DNA of 64,000 nt from contig CAWGHD010000002.1 of the NCBI GenBank assembly GCA_963822295.1, forward strand, positions 1,302,001 through 1,366,000, written 5' to 3'. This document shows positions 45,490 to 52,942 of the stretch, one piece after another. The stretch is from VRUE01 sp963822295 (GTDB lineage: Bacteria > Actinomycetota > Thermoleophilia > Solirubrobacterales > 70-9). The notes below the pieces were generated by a model. It ran no database searches, had not been told where the DNA came from, and worked only from the letters and a program-made list of their open reading frames with translations. The position numbers and the translations under genes are program-made. Within the stretch, counting starts at the first letter, position 1. Every line of letters begins with the position of its first letter.

Positions 45490-46770
45490 CTAGACGGCAG
45501 CCGCGGAGAGTTGGGGATAGAGCGGGTAGCGGTCCATCAGCGCCTTCGTCCGCTCGCCGAGGGCGTCCTTCTGGGAGTCGAAGTCCTCGGAGAGGGCGGC
45601 GACGATGACGGCGGCGATCTCCCGCATGTCGTCCTCGACCAGGCCGCGGGTGGTCAGCGCCGGCGTCCCGATGCGCAGGCCCGAGGGGTTCATCGGCGGG
45701 CGCTCGTCGAATGGGATCGCGTTGCGGTTGACGGTGATCCCGACCGCGTCGAGCCGGTCCTCGGCGGTCTGGCCGTCGAGCCCGGACGGGGTCAGGTCGA
45801 CGAGCACCAGGTGGACGTCGGTGCCGCCGGTGAGCACCGGCACCCCGTTCTCTTCGAGACCGGCGGCGAAGGCCTGGGCGTTGGCGATCGTCTGCCGCTG
45901 GCGGGCGCGGAAGGGCTCGCTTGCGGCGATCCTGAGCGCCACCGCCTTGGCCGCGATCGTGTGCATCAGCGGCCCGCCCTGCTGGCCGGGGAAGACCGCC
46001 TTGTCGATCGCCTTCTCATACTCCTCACGGCAGAGGATCATGCCGCTGCGGGGGCCGCCGAGGGTCTTGTGGATCGTCGTCGTGACGACGTCGGCGTGCG
46101 GGACCGGGTTCGGGTGCTCGCCGGCGGCGACCAGCCCGGCGAAATGGGCCATGTCGACCATCAGCCGGGCGCCGACCGAGTCGGCGATCTCACGGAAGGC
46201 GGCGAAGTCGAGCTGGCGCGGATAGGCCGACCAGCCGGCGACGATCAGCGCCGGCTCATGCTCCTCGGCAAGCCGCGCGACCTCGTCCATGTCGACCCGC
46301 ATGTCCTCGCGGCGCACGTGGTAGGGAACCGGGTTGTAGAGCTTGCCGGAGACGTTGATCTTCATCCCGTGGCTGAGATGGCCGCCGTGGTCGAGCGCCA
46401 TCCCGAGGAACGTGTCCCCCGGTTCCATCAGTGCCATGTAGGCCGCGTTGTTGGCCTGGGCGCCGGCGTGGGCCTGGACGTTGGCGTGCTCGGCGCCGAA
46501 CAGCTCCTTCGCCCGGTCGATGGCGAGCTGCTCGGCGACGTCGACCTCCTCGCAGCCGCCGTAGTAGCGACGTCCCGGCTGGCCCTCGGCGTACTTGTTG
46601 GTGAGCACGGAGCCGACCGCGTCGAGCACGGCCTGGGGCACGAAATTCTCCGAGGCGATCATCTCCAGGGTGCCCTGCTGGCGCCGCAGCTCGGCCTCGA
46701 GGACCGCGGCGATCTCGGGGTCGACGTCGGCCAGGGGTGCCGTTTGGAAGTTTTCGGGTAGCTCGCTCAA
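45490..46770 (-). CDS. glyA: Serine hydroxymethyltransferase
   Basis: The 426-residue PLP enzyme is complete, with LEMIASENFVPQAVLDAVGS at the N-terminus, KYAEGQPGRRYYGGCEEVD, the PLP lysine in VVTTTIHKTLGGPRSGMILC (~230) and ITVNRNAIPFDERPPMNPSG near the C-terminus. It interconverts serine and glycine while loading one-carbon units on tetrahydrofolate. The divergent exported protein gene begins 43 bases away, so promoters must be compact. The three following genes on the minus strand may be co-transcribed. Confidence 0.97.
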   Translation of the reverse strand: MSELPENFQTAPLADVDPEIAAVLEAELRRQQGTLEMIASENFVPQAVLDAVGSVLTNKYAEGQPGRRYYGGCEEVDVAEQLAIDRAKELFGAEHANVQAHAGAQANNAAYMALMEPGDTFLGMALDHGGHLSHGMKINVSGKLYNPVPYHVRREDMRVDMDEVARLAEEHEPALIVAGWSAYPRQLDFAAFREIADSVGARLMVDMAHFAGLVAAGEHPNPVPHADVVTTTIHKTLGGPRSGMILCREEYEKAIDKAVFPGQQGGPLMHTIAAKAVALRIAASEPFRARQRQTIANAQAFAAGLEENGVPVLTGGTDVHLVLVDLTPSGLDGQTAEDRLDAVGITVNRNAIPFDERPPMNPSGLRIGTPALTTRGLVEDDMREIAAVIVAALSEDFDSQKDALGERTKALMDRYPLYPQLSAAAV

Positions 46771-46813
46771 GGTGCGTCCGACGATACCAACGGACCGGGA
46801 TACTCTCCGGCCC

Positions 46814-47641
46814 GTGAAGGCCCGTCGTCTCCTCCCTTTCGCCGCCCTTCTTGTCCTGGTCGCGATCCCGGCGGCGACCGTCAGCGGAGCGCCGGGCGGC
46901 GTCGGTACCGCGACGGAGAACCCCTGCGCCGGCCCGGGCTCCGGGCGCCTGCTCTGCCCCGACCTCAGGGTCGGGCCCGCCGCCGACCTCTACGTCGAGC
47001 GCCGCGACGGCGGCCACGACGAGGGCTCCGAGTACTACGCGAGAGGGCGCGGCGCGATCCTGCACGCCGCCAACGACATCCGCTCGCGCGGGCGGGGGCC
47101 GATGGAGTTGCGCGGCCAGAAGTACAAGCGCAACTGGATGCGCGCCAACCAGGCGATCTACAGGGCCGGCGGCGGGGTCGAGGTCTTCCAGACCGAGATG
47201 AAATTCCACTTCTACGACGTCGGCTACGAGTGGGGCGGCTCCTACTGGAAAGTCCACGACCCGCTGAGCATGGAGATCTGGACATTAGATAAGCGGCGCA
47301 GGCCGGAGCAACGGGTGCGCAAGGGGCCGAAGGTCTTCTACTGCTTCCGCGACCTCGTCCGCACCAAGGCGATGAGGCGCTCCCCGCCCCGCCGCGTGTA
47401 CGGCTCCTGCAGCCAGGACCCCGGCCGCGAGCGCCTGACCCTCGGCACCTCGGTCGGCTGGTCCGACATCTACCCGTCGAACTACGACCGCCAGTGGGTG
47501 AGCGTCGCCGGGCTGCACGGCTGCCACGCCTTCGTGATGAGGGTCGACCCGCAGAACCTGCTCTACGAGTCCAACGAGCGCAACAACCGCTCGGTGCGGA
47601 TCATCCGCCTCCCCTACCGCGACGGCCCGCAGCGCTGCTAG
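46814..47641 (+). CDS. Exported lysyl-oxidase-like protein with altered copper site
   Basis: The 275-residue protein (GTG 46814) has a signal peptide (LLPFAALLVLVAIPAATVSG). Lysyl-oxidase-family landmarks follow: CPDLRVGPAADLYV, GRGPMELRG, WKVHDPLSMEIW (aligning with the HSMEVF end of the copper motif), KVFYCFRDLVR, TLGTSVGWSDIYPSNYDRQW and YESNERNNRSVRI. The canonical copper motif has several histidines (HxHxHS); here only one His is left next to SMEIW. The usual lysine-tyrosylquinone residues cannot be confirmed. It may be a non-catalytic family member. It is divergent from glyA, and its stop shares CTAG with tsaC. Confidence 0.65.
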   Translation: MKARRLLPFAALLVLVAIPAATVSGAPGGVGTATENPCAGPGSGRLLCPDLRVGPAADLYVERRDGGHDEGSEYYARGRGAILHAANDIRSRGRGPMELRGQKYKRNWMRANQAIYRAGGGVEVFQTEMKFHFYDVGYEWGGSYWKVHDPLSMEIWTLDKRRRPEQRVRKGPKVFYCFRDLVRTKAMRRSPPRRVYGSCSQDPGRERLTLGTSVGWSDIYPSNYDRQWVSVAGLHGCHAFVMRVDPQNLLYESNERNNRSVRIIRLPYRDGPQRC

Positions 47642-48273
47642 AGCCGGTGCTCTAGCGCCGCGGTCAGGTCGCCGACCGAGAGGCCGCCCTCGCGCAGGAT
47701 CTCCCACTCGCCGCCGTCCTCGATCTCGGTGACGTCGACGACGGTCGAGGGCAGGCCGGTGAGCCGCCCTCCGTCGATCGCCAGGTCGACCGCGTCGACG
47801 ATCGTCGACGGGACGTCGTCGAAGACCCCGGTCGCCTCCAGCCCGCTGAAGTTCGCCGAGGTCTGAAAGAGCGGGCACATCGCGCCGGCGAGCGGGCCCT
47901 CGATCAGGCGGATCCCGAGCCGCTCGGGGTCCTCGCGGCAGGCGAGCGGGTAGCGATGCTCGGGGTTGGCGACGACGAGGGTCACCGGGCCGGGCAGCAG
48001 CGCTCCGGCCACCTCGGCCGTGCGCGGCCCGAGGTCCCCGAGCAGCTCGCGGATCGCGAGCGGCGAGAAGTAGAGGACGGCCGAGGGCCTGCCGTCGTCG
48101 CGCCCCTTGATCAGGTGGATGCGCTCGATCGCCGCCTCGTCGAGCGGGTCGCAGGCGAGGCCGTAGAGCCCGTCGGCGGGGAAGACCGCGACCCCGCCGG
48201 AGGCGATGGAGCGCTCGAGCGCCGAGCGCGCGGCGGCGGCGCCGTCGATCTTGACCGAGACGATCTCGCTCAC
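47638..48273 (-). CDS. Threonylcarbamoyl-AMP synthase (Sua5/YrdC family)
   Basis: The 211-residue protein has the YrdC fold with VAVFPADGLYGLACDPLDEA (~28), IHLIKGRDDGRPSAVLYFS (~52), LLPGPVTLVVANPEHRYPLA (~92), GIRLIEGP and FQTSANFSGLEATGVFDDV (~137). It makes threonylcarbamoyl-AMP for the t6A37 modification of ANN-decoding tRNAs. The C-terminal SUA5 domain is absent, as in YrdC/TsaC. It overlaps prmC by 4 bases (ATGA-type), and the prfA-prmC-tsaC order is a classical cluster. Confidence 0.92.
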   Translation of the reverse strand: MSEIVSVKIDGAAAARSALERSIASGGVAVFPADGLYGLACDPLDEAAIERIHLIKGRDDGRPSAVLYFSPLAIRELLGDLGPRTAEVAGALLPGPVTLVVANPEHRYPLACREDPERLGIRLIEGPLAGAMCPLFQTSANFSGLEATGVFDDVPSTIVDAVDLAIDGGRLTGLPSTVVDVTEIEDGGEWEILREGGLSVGDLTAALEHRL

Positions 48274-49154
48274 GCGGCCTCCCCGCGCCTGCCGATCACG
48301 ATTCGCGAGATCCCGGCCAGGTCCGGCCGCACCTCGGTCGTCTCGAAACCCGCCTCCCGCACCAGCCCCTCCACCGCCCCGGCCTGACCCTCCCCCACCT
48401 CCAGCGCCACCGCCCCCGCCGAGGTCGCCTTTTGTTCGGCTATGGACAACAAAGGGCGACCTCGACCAGATATCTCCGTGAGGAAGGCGCGGATCGCGTC
48501 GAGGCCGTCCGGGCCCGCGCGGAACGCCTCGCGGGGCTCCCAGTCGCGCAGCTCGGGCGCCAGCGAGGCCCAGTCGTCCTCGGCGATGTAGGGCAGGTTG
48601 GCGATCACGAGGTCGGAGCTTCCCTCGCCGGGCAGCGAGACCTCGAGGAAGCGGACGCGGTCGGCGAGGCCGAGGCGCGCGGCATTGGCGCGGGCGACCT
48701 CGAGCGCCGCCGCCGAGGTGTCGGTCGCGGTCACCTCGCAGCCGGGAAGCTCGTCGGCGATCGCGAGCGCGATCGCCCCCGAGCCGGTGCCCACGTCGAG
48801 GACCGAGCGCGGTTGCATCTCCAGCGCCAGATCGACGAGCATCTCGGTCTCCGGCCGCGGGATCAGGACCCGGCGGTCGACGGCGAGCTCGATGTGACGG
48901 AAACCCTTGCGACCGAGGATGTAGGCGACCGGCTCGCGCCGCAGCCGCCTCCGCACCATCTCGCCGAAGGCGCGCGCCGCCTGCGGCGAAACCTCGCTTC
49001 CCGCGTCGGCGACGAGCTCGGCGCGCCCCCGTGCGGTCGCCTCGGAGAGCAGGACTTCAGCGTCGAGGCGAGGGCTTTCGACCCCTGCGGCCGCGAGCGC
49101 GTCGACCGACGCCTCGAGCGCCTCGCGGATGGTGCCCACCCCGCTCATCCCCAC
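48270..49154 (-). CDS. prmC: Release factor glutamine methyltransferase PrmC (HemK)
   Basis: The 294-residue enzyme has the N-terminal helical domain (LDAEVLLSEATARGRAELVA), REPVAYILGRKGFRHIELAV (~75), the SAM-binding SVLDVGTGSGAIALAIADEL (~115) and the catalytic-site motif, which reads NLPY (VIANLPYIAEDDW, ~184) instead of the usual NPPY. It methylates the Gln of the GGQ loop in RF1 and RF2; prfA is directly upstream (5 bases). A 45-base palindromic element (48420-48464) lies in frame inside the C-terminal part and encodes about 15 residues (around GRGRPLLSIAEQKAT). Confidence 0.9.
   Translation of the reverse strand: MGMSGVGTIREALEASVDALAAAGVESPRLDAEVLLSEATARGRAELVADAGSEVSPQAARAFGEMVRRRLRREPVAYILGRKGFRHIELAVDRRVLIPRPETEMLVDLALEMQPRSVLDVGTGSGAIALAIADELPGCEVTATDTSAAALEVARANAARLGLADRVRFLEVSLPGEGSSDLVIANLPYIAEDDWASLAPELRDWEPREAFRAGPDGLDAIRAFLTEISGRGRPLLSIAEQKATSAGAVALEVGEGQAGAVEGLVREAGFETTEVRPDLAGISRIVIGRRGEAA
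48420..48464. repeat. Palindromic element C (17-11-17) inside prmC
   Basis: Arms 48420-48436 and 48448-48464 (CGAGGTCGCCTTTTGTT and its complement with one G-T pair) flank an 11-base loop CGGCTATGGAC. The 45-base length keeps the prmC frame open. Geometry, CGAG/CTCG ends and the CTATGG loop core match element B at 16.44 kb, while the arm sequences differ. Confidence 0.75.
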
Positions 49155-49159
49155 ACCGC

Positions 49160-50251
49160 TCAGGCCGCGGCCCCACCCTGGTCGTCGCCCTCGGTGGCCG
49201 CCTCGAGCCGGCGTCTTTTCTCCTCCGCCGCGAGGGCGTCGGTGAACTCGCCAAGGGCGCCGCCGAGGACGCCGTCGAGATTGTGGGAGGTGTGCTTGAT
49301 GCGGTGGTCGGTTACCCGCCCCTGGGGAAAGTTATAGGTGCGGACCTTCTCCGATCTCTCGCCGCTGCCGACCTGGGCCTTGCGCTCGGACGCGACCTTG
49401 GCCTGCTGCTCTGCGAGCTCGCGCTCCAGGAGCCTGGCGCGCAGGACCCGCATCGCCTTGTCCTTGTTCTGGAGCTGCGACTTCTCGTCCTGCATGGAGA
49501 CGACGACGCCGGTCGGCTTGTGGGTGATCCGCACCGCGGAGTCGGTCGTGTTGACCGACTGCCCGCCCGGCCCCGAGGAGCGGTAGACGTCCACCTGGAG
49601 GTCGTTCTGGTCGATCTGGACGTCGACGTCCTCGGCCTCGGGCAGGACCGCCACGGTCGCCGTCGAGGTGTGGATGCGGCCCTGGGACTCGGTCTCGGGC
49701 ACGCGCTGCACACGGTGGGTGCCTCCCTCGTACTTGAAGATCGAATAGGCGCCCTCGCCCTTGACCGCGAAGGTCACCTCCTTGAAGCCGCCGACCTCGG
49801 CCGCCGACTGCGAGAGCGGCTCGGTCGAGAAGCCGCGCTCCTCGGCGTAACGGCTGAGCATCTTGTGGAGGTCGCCGGCGAACAGCGCCGCCTCGTCCCC
49901 CCCGGTCCCGGCGCGGATCTCGACCAGGACGTTCTTGGCGTCGTTGGGGTCGCGTTCGACCATCGCCAGGCGGATCTCCTCTTCAAGCGACTCGAGGCGG
50001 GCTGGCGCCTCGTCGGCGACCCGGCGCAGCTCCGGGTCGTCGCCGTCCTCGGCGAGCAGCTCGCGGGCGCCCTCGAGGTCGTCCTTGAGGGTCCGCCACT
50101 CGGCGCTCAGCGCCCGGGCGGCCTGCAGCTCGCGGTACTCGCGGCCGACCTCGGCGTAGCGCTCGCGGTCGCCGATCACATCCGGGTCGGACATCTGGCG
50201 CTCGAGCTCGGCGAAGCGGGCCTCGATCTGCTCGACCAGCGATTCGAACAC
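49160..50251 (-). CDS. prfA: Peptide chain release factor 1
   Basis: The 363-residue protein has the RF1 body with EIRAGTGGDEAALFAGDLHK (~112), the stop-codon-recognition region GGTHRVQRVPETESQGRIHT (~175-195), the catalytic GGQ in YRSSGPGGQSVNTTDSAVRI (~232) and YNFPQGRVTDHRIKHTSHNL near the C-terminus. It terminates translation at UAA and UAG. The GGQ glutamine is the target of PrmC, encoded next. It follows the DUF1385 gene by 33 bases. Confidence 0.97.
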   Translation of the reverse strand: MFESLVEQIEARFAELERQMSDPDVIGDRERYAEVGREYRELQAARALSAEWRTLKDDLEGARELLAEDGDDPELRRVADEAPARLESLEEEIRLAMVERDPNDAKNVLVEIRAGTGGDEAALFAGDLHKMLSRYAEERGFSTEPLSQSAAEVGGFKEVTFAVKGEGAYSIFKYEGGTHRVQRVPETESQGRIHTSTATVAVLPEAEDVDVQIDQNDLQVDVYRSSGPGGQSVNTTDSAVRITHKPTGVVVSMQDEKSQLQNKDKAMRVLRARLLERELAEQQAKVASERKAQVGSGERSEKVRTYNFPQGRVTDHRIKHTSHNLDGVLGGALGEFTDALAAEEKRRRLEAATEGDDQGGAAA

Positions 50252-50284
50252 GGCTCAGAAAATATCGGGCGCCCGGCCGGCGGC

Positions 50285-51292
50285 CTAGGCGACGATCTCG
50301 ATCGGAGAGTCGGACTCGGCGCCCGGCGTCTCCTCCTCGAGCACCTTCTCGAGAGCGGCGATCGCGACCGCGAGCTGCTCTTCGTCGGGCTCGCGGGTGG
50401 TCAGGTTTTGGAGCATCAGCCCTGGCCACATCACCGCCCGCACCCACCGTTTGCGGCGGTTTTTACCGGCCCACTTGATCACCTCGTAGGAGAGGCCGGC
50501 GATCAGCGGGATGCCGAGGATGCGCGAGGCGAGCAGCCAGTACCAGGCGGGCAACCCGATCGGGGCGAAGACGAAGATCGCCAGCACCATCACGATCAGC
50601 AGGAAGCTGGTCCCGCAGCGCGGGTGCAGGCGCGAGTAGAGCTTGGCCCGCGAGGGGACCAATTCGTCTTCGGCCTCGTAACAGGAGATCGTCTTGTGCT
50701 CGGCGCCGTGGTACTCGAAGACCCGCCGCAGGTCCGGCAGGCGGCTGATCGCGACGATGTAGGCGATGAAGATCGCCGTGCGCAGGATGCCCTCGACCAG
50801 CCAGAAGAGCAGCGCCGAGCCGAGCTCGTCCTTGATCAGGCTGGTCAGCCCGACCGGGATCACGAAGAAGAGCCCGACCGCCAGCGCCATCGAGAAGGCG
50901 ATCGTCAGGCCCCACATCCAGCCGCCGATTTCTTCGGGCTCGCCGTCCTCGTCGTCCTCGAGCTGCGCGTTGGCGGAGATCGCCAGCGCCTTGAAGCCGA
51001 TCTTCAGCGACTCGCCGAGGGCGACGACCCCGCGCAGGACCGGCACTCGCCAGAGGCGATGGCGCTTTGCCCACGGGACCAGCGACTCGGACTCGATGTC
51101 GACCTCGCCGGCGGGGTTGCGGACCGCGACCGCCCAGGTCGAGACCCCGCGCATCATCACGCCCTCGAGCACGGCCTGGCCGCCGACGGGCGCGTCGCGT
51201 TTCGCGACGAGGGCGCCGTCGGGCATGCGCAGCGGGTCCGCCCCGTTGGAGGAGGCCGCGCTATCCGTCGGAGAGCCCCCCTCCGGGCTCAT
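50285..51292 (-). CDS. DUF1385 (YqhQ-like) membrane protein
   Basis: The 335-residue protein contains the family signatures VGGQAVLEGVMMRGVSTWAV (~37), YHGAEHKTISCYEAEDEL (~193) and LHPRCGTSFLLIVMVLAIFV (~220), with four or more transmembrane helices (~130-155, 165-185, 225-245 and 250-270). The histidines and cysteines in HGAEHKT and HPRCGTS suggest a metal site, but the biochemical role of the family is unknown. It typically lies between rpmE and prfA, exactly as here (3 bases after rpmE), so it probably belongs to a translation-related operon. Confidence 0.9.
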   Translation of the reverse strand: MSPEGGSPTDSAASSNGADPLRMPDGALVAKRDAPVGGQAVLEGVMMRGVSTWAVAVRNPAGEVDIESESLVPWAKRHRLWRVPVLRGVVALGESLKIGFKALAISANAQLEDDEDGEPEEIGGWMWGLTIAFSMALAVGLFFVIPVGLTSLIKDELGSALLFWLVEGILRTAIFIAYIVAISRLPDLRRVFEYHGAEHKTISCYEAEDELVPSRAKLYSRLHPRCGTSFLLIVMVLAIFVFAPIGLPAWYWLLASRILGIPLIAGLSYEVIKWAGKNRRKRWVRAVMWPGLMLQNLTTREPDEEQLAVAIAALEKVLEEETPGAESDSPIEIVA

Positions 51293-51295
51293 GCC

Positions 51296-51520
51296 CTAGG
51301 AGCGCCCGGCCTTGGCGTGCTTGGCCGCACGGCGCTGGAAGCGCTCGACGCGACCGCCGGTGTCGACCAGCTTCTGCTTGCCGGTGTAGAACGGATGGCA
51401 CTCCGAGCAGAGCTCGACGTGGAGGTCGTCCCTGGTCGAGCGCGTGTAGAACTGGTTGCCGCACGAGCAGTGCACGTTGGCCAGCACGTAGTCCGGGTGA
51501 ATCTCTGCCTTCATCGCCAT
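51296..51520 (-). CDS. rpmE: 50S ribosomal protein L31 (zinc-binding type)
   Basis: The 74-residue protein reads KAEIHPDYVLANVHCSCGNQ, with the paired cysteines of the zinc-containing L31 (CSC in the N-terminal half and CSECHPFYTGKQK later), and ends with a basic tail. A start two codons downstream (ATG 51514, MKAEIHP) matches the usual L31 N-terminus better than ATG 51520. It heads the rpmE-DUF1385-prfA-prmC-tsaC operon. Confidence 0.95.
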   Translation of the reverse strand: MAMKAEIHPDYVLANVHCSCGNQFYTRSTRDDLHVELCSECHPFYTGKQKLVDTGGRVERFQRRAAKHAKAGRS

Positions 51521-51590
51521 TCAGTCTAGAGAAGTGCGCGCGCCGTGCCGATAGATAACGGGTGACGCGACATCAGAGAGAGAGCCGCCG

Positions 51591-52253
51591 GTGATCTTCG
51601 CGCTTTTCCTGGCGGTGGTGGCGGTGCTCGTAGCGCTCTGGGCCTACGCTGCTGTCGGGACCGGGACGCTGATCTGGGCGGCGGTGATGATCACGATCCT
51701 GTTGCGGCTGGTGGTCGCCGTCCGCGAGAACAACGAACTGATGGAGCAGGTCCGGACCGATCAGCTGACCGGCCTCGGAAACCAGGGCGGCATGCAGATC
51801 GACCTCCAGGCCCACTGCGCGAGGGCCGGCGCCGAGCGGCCGCTCGCTGTGGTCCTCTTCGACCTCGACGGATTCAAGCGGTTCAACGACACCTTCGGCC
51901 ACCCCGCGGGGGACGAACTGCTCGCCGACTTCGGCAGCCGGATCCGGTCCGTGGTCAGCGAGGACGGTGGCGCCTACCGGGTCGGCGGAGACGAGTTCTG
52001 CCTGATCCTCACCTGCGAGGAGAGCCGCGTCGCCGACGTGGTGAGGGGGGCCGCGATGGCGCTCTCCACCCGCTGGGCGGGAGTCGACGTGACCACCTCC
52101 TGGGGAATGGCGGCCGTGCCCGACGAGGCGACGACACCGCGCGAGGCGCTGCAACTTGCGGACCTGCGGATGTACGCCCAGAAGGAGTCGCGACGCGTCT
52201 CCCGCGAGGCCTACCCGGCGAGCCCGCTAGAGGCGGGAACGCTCGAGGCTTAG
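51591..52253 (+). CDS. Membrane-associated diguanylate cyclase (GGDEF)
   Basis: The 220-residue protein (GTG 51591 after a GAGAGAG ribosome site) has two short N-terminal hydrophobic segments (1-45) and a GGDEF domain. TDQLTGLGNQGGMQIDL, AVVLFDLDGFKRFNDTFGHP with the metal Asp, and the intact active site YRVGGDEFCLIL (~125) are present. It should make cyclic di-GMP. The sensor part is reduced to the membrane segments. No RxxD inhibitory site is seen upstream of GGDEF. Its 3' end overlaps the convergent TetR gene by 27 bases. Confidence 0.88.
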   Translation: MIFALFLAVVAVLVALWAYAAVGTGTLIWAAVMITILLRLVVAVRENNELMEQVRTDQLTGLGNQGGMQIDLQAHCARAGAERPLAVVLFDLDGFKRFNDTFGHPAGDELLADFGSRIRSVVSEDGGAYRVGGDEFCLILTCEESRVADVVRGAAMALSTRWAGVDVTTSWGMAAVPDEATTPREALQLADLRMYAQKESRRVSREAYPASPLEAGTLEA

Positions 52254-52880
52254 GGCGCCGAGCAGGGTGTCGAGGGTGCGACCCACTTCCTCGCGCGCCG
52301 CCTCCGGGTCCTCCGCCCGTGCGACCAGCATCGCCGCCTCGTCGAGCGCGCCCATCAGCACATGGGCGAGGGGCAGAACCGGCTGCTCGCCGATCTCCCC
52401 TGCCTCGATCGCCGCCTGCAGAATGCCCTTGATCAGGCCGAGGCCGTGCTCGGCGCCGATCTCCCGCCAGCGGTCCCAGCCGAGGACGGAGGGCCCGTCG
52501 AGCAGCGCGATCCTCTGCACCTCGGGGTCGGTGCAGGCGCGCAGGAACATCTCCGCCCCGGCGCGCATCGCGGCCAGCGGCGAGAGCGGCCGGCCGTCGC
52601 CGAGGGCCTCGGTCGCGATCCGCACCGTGAGCTCGCTCTCGATCTGCTCGTAGACGGCCTCGAACAGCTCGCGCTTCCCGTCGAAGTGGTGGTACAGGGC
52701 GCCGCGGGTGACGCCGGCGGCGCGGACGATCTCCTCGGTGCCGACGCCGGCGTAGCCGCGCTCGGCGAAGAGCGGGCGGGCCGCGGCGATCAGCGCTCCG
52801 CGGGTCGCCTCGGAGCGCTCCGCCTGGCTGCGGCGGGCCCGGGGCGCCGTGACACCTGTGTCTTCTCTATTGACATTCAT
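52227..52880 (-). CDS. TetR family transcriptional repressor
   Basis: The 217-residue protein (ATG 52880; the frame is open further upstream, but that part covers the divergent promoter) has a TetR DNA-binding domain: TRGALIAAARPLFAERGYAG then VGTEEIVRAAGVTRGALYHH and FDGKRELFEAV. The C-terminal ligand domain is helical with no recognisable ligand. It is divergent from the alpha/beta hydrolase gene and most likely represses it through the palindrome in the shared 62-base gap. Similar TetR/hydrolase pairs respond to small hydrophobic compounds. Confidence 0.9.
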   Translation of the reverse strand: MNVNREDTGVTAPRARRSQAERSEATRGALIAAARPLFAERGYAGVGTEEIVRAAGVTRGALYHHFDGKRELFEAVYEQIESELTVRIATEALGDGRPLSPLAAMRAGAEMFLRACTDPEVQRIALLDGPSVLGWDRWREIGAEHGLGLIKGILQAAIEAGEIGEQPVLPLAHVLMGALDEAAMLVARAEDPEAAREEVGRTLDTLLGALSLERSRL

Positions 52881-52898
52881 ACTGTTTGTATCTACCTT
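52870..52898 (+). promoter_or_regulatory. Sigma-70-type promoter with TetR-type operator for the hydrolase gene
   Basis: TTGACA (52870-52875), a 17-base spacer and TACCTT (52893-52898) form a near-consensus promoter about 40 bases upstream of ATG 52943. The spacer contains the palindrome ATAC-TGTTT-GTAT (52879-52891), a plausible site for the divergent TetR protein. It also overlaps the start of the TetR gene, so autoregulation is likely. Confidence 0.65.
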
Positions 52899-52942
52899 AC
52901 CCGTCTCCGAGCCTGAACTAAAGCCCTCGAGGAGGACGAAAC

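Noticed and set aside
49031..51529. An 832-codon plus-strand open frame over prmC, prfA and the DUF1385 gene
   Set aside because: Antisense shadow without ribosome site or domain; all three minus-strand genes are conserved families.
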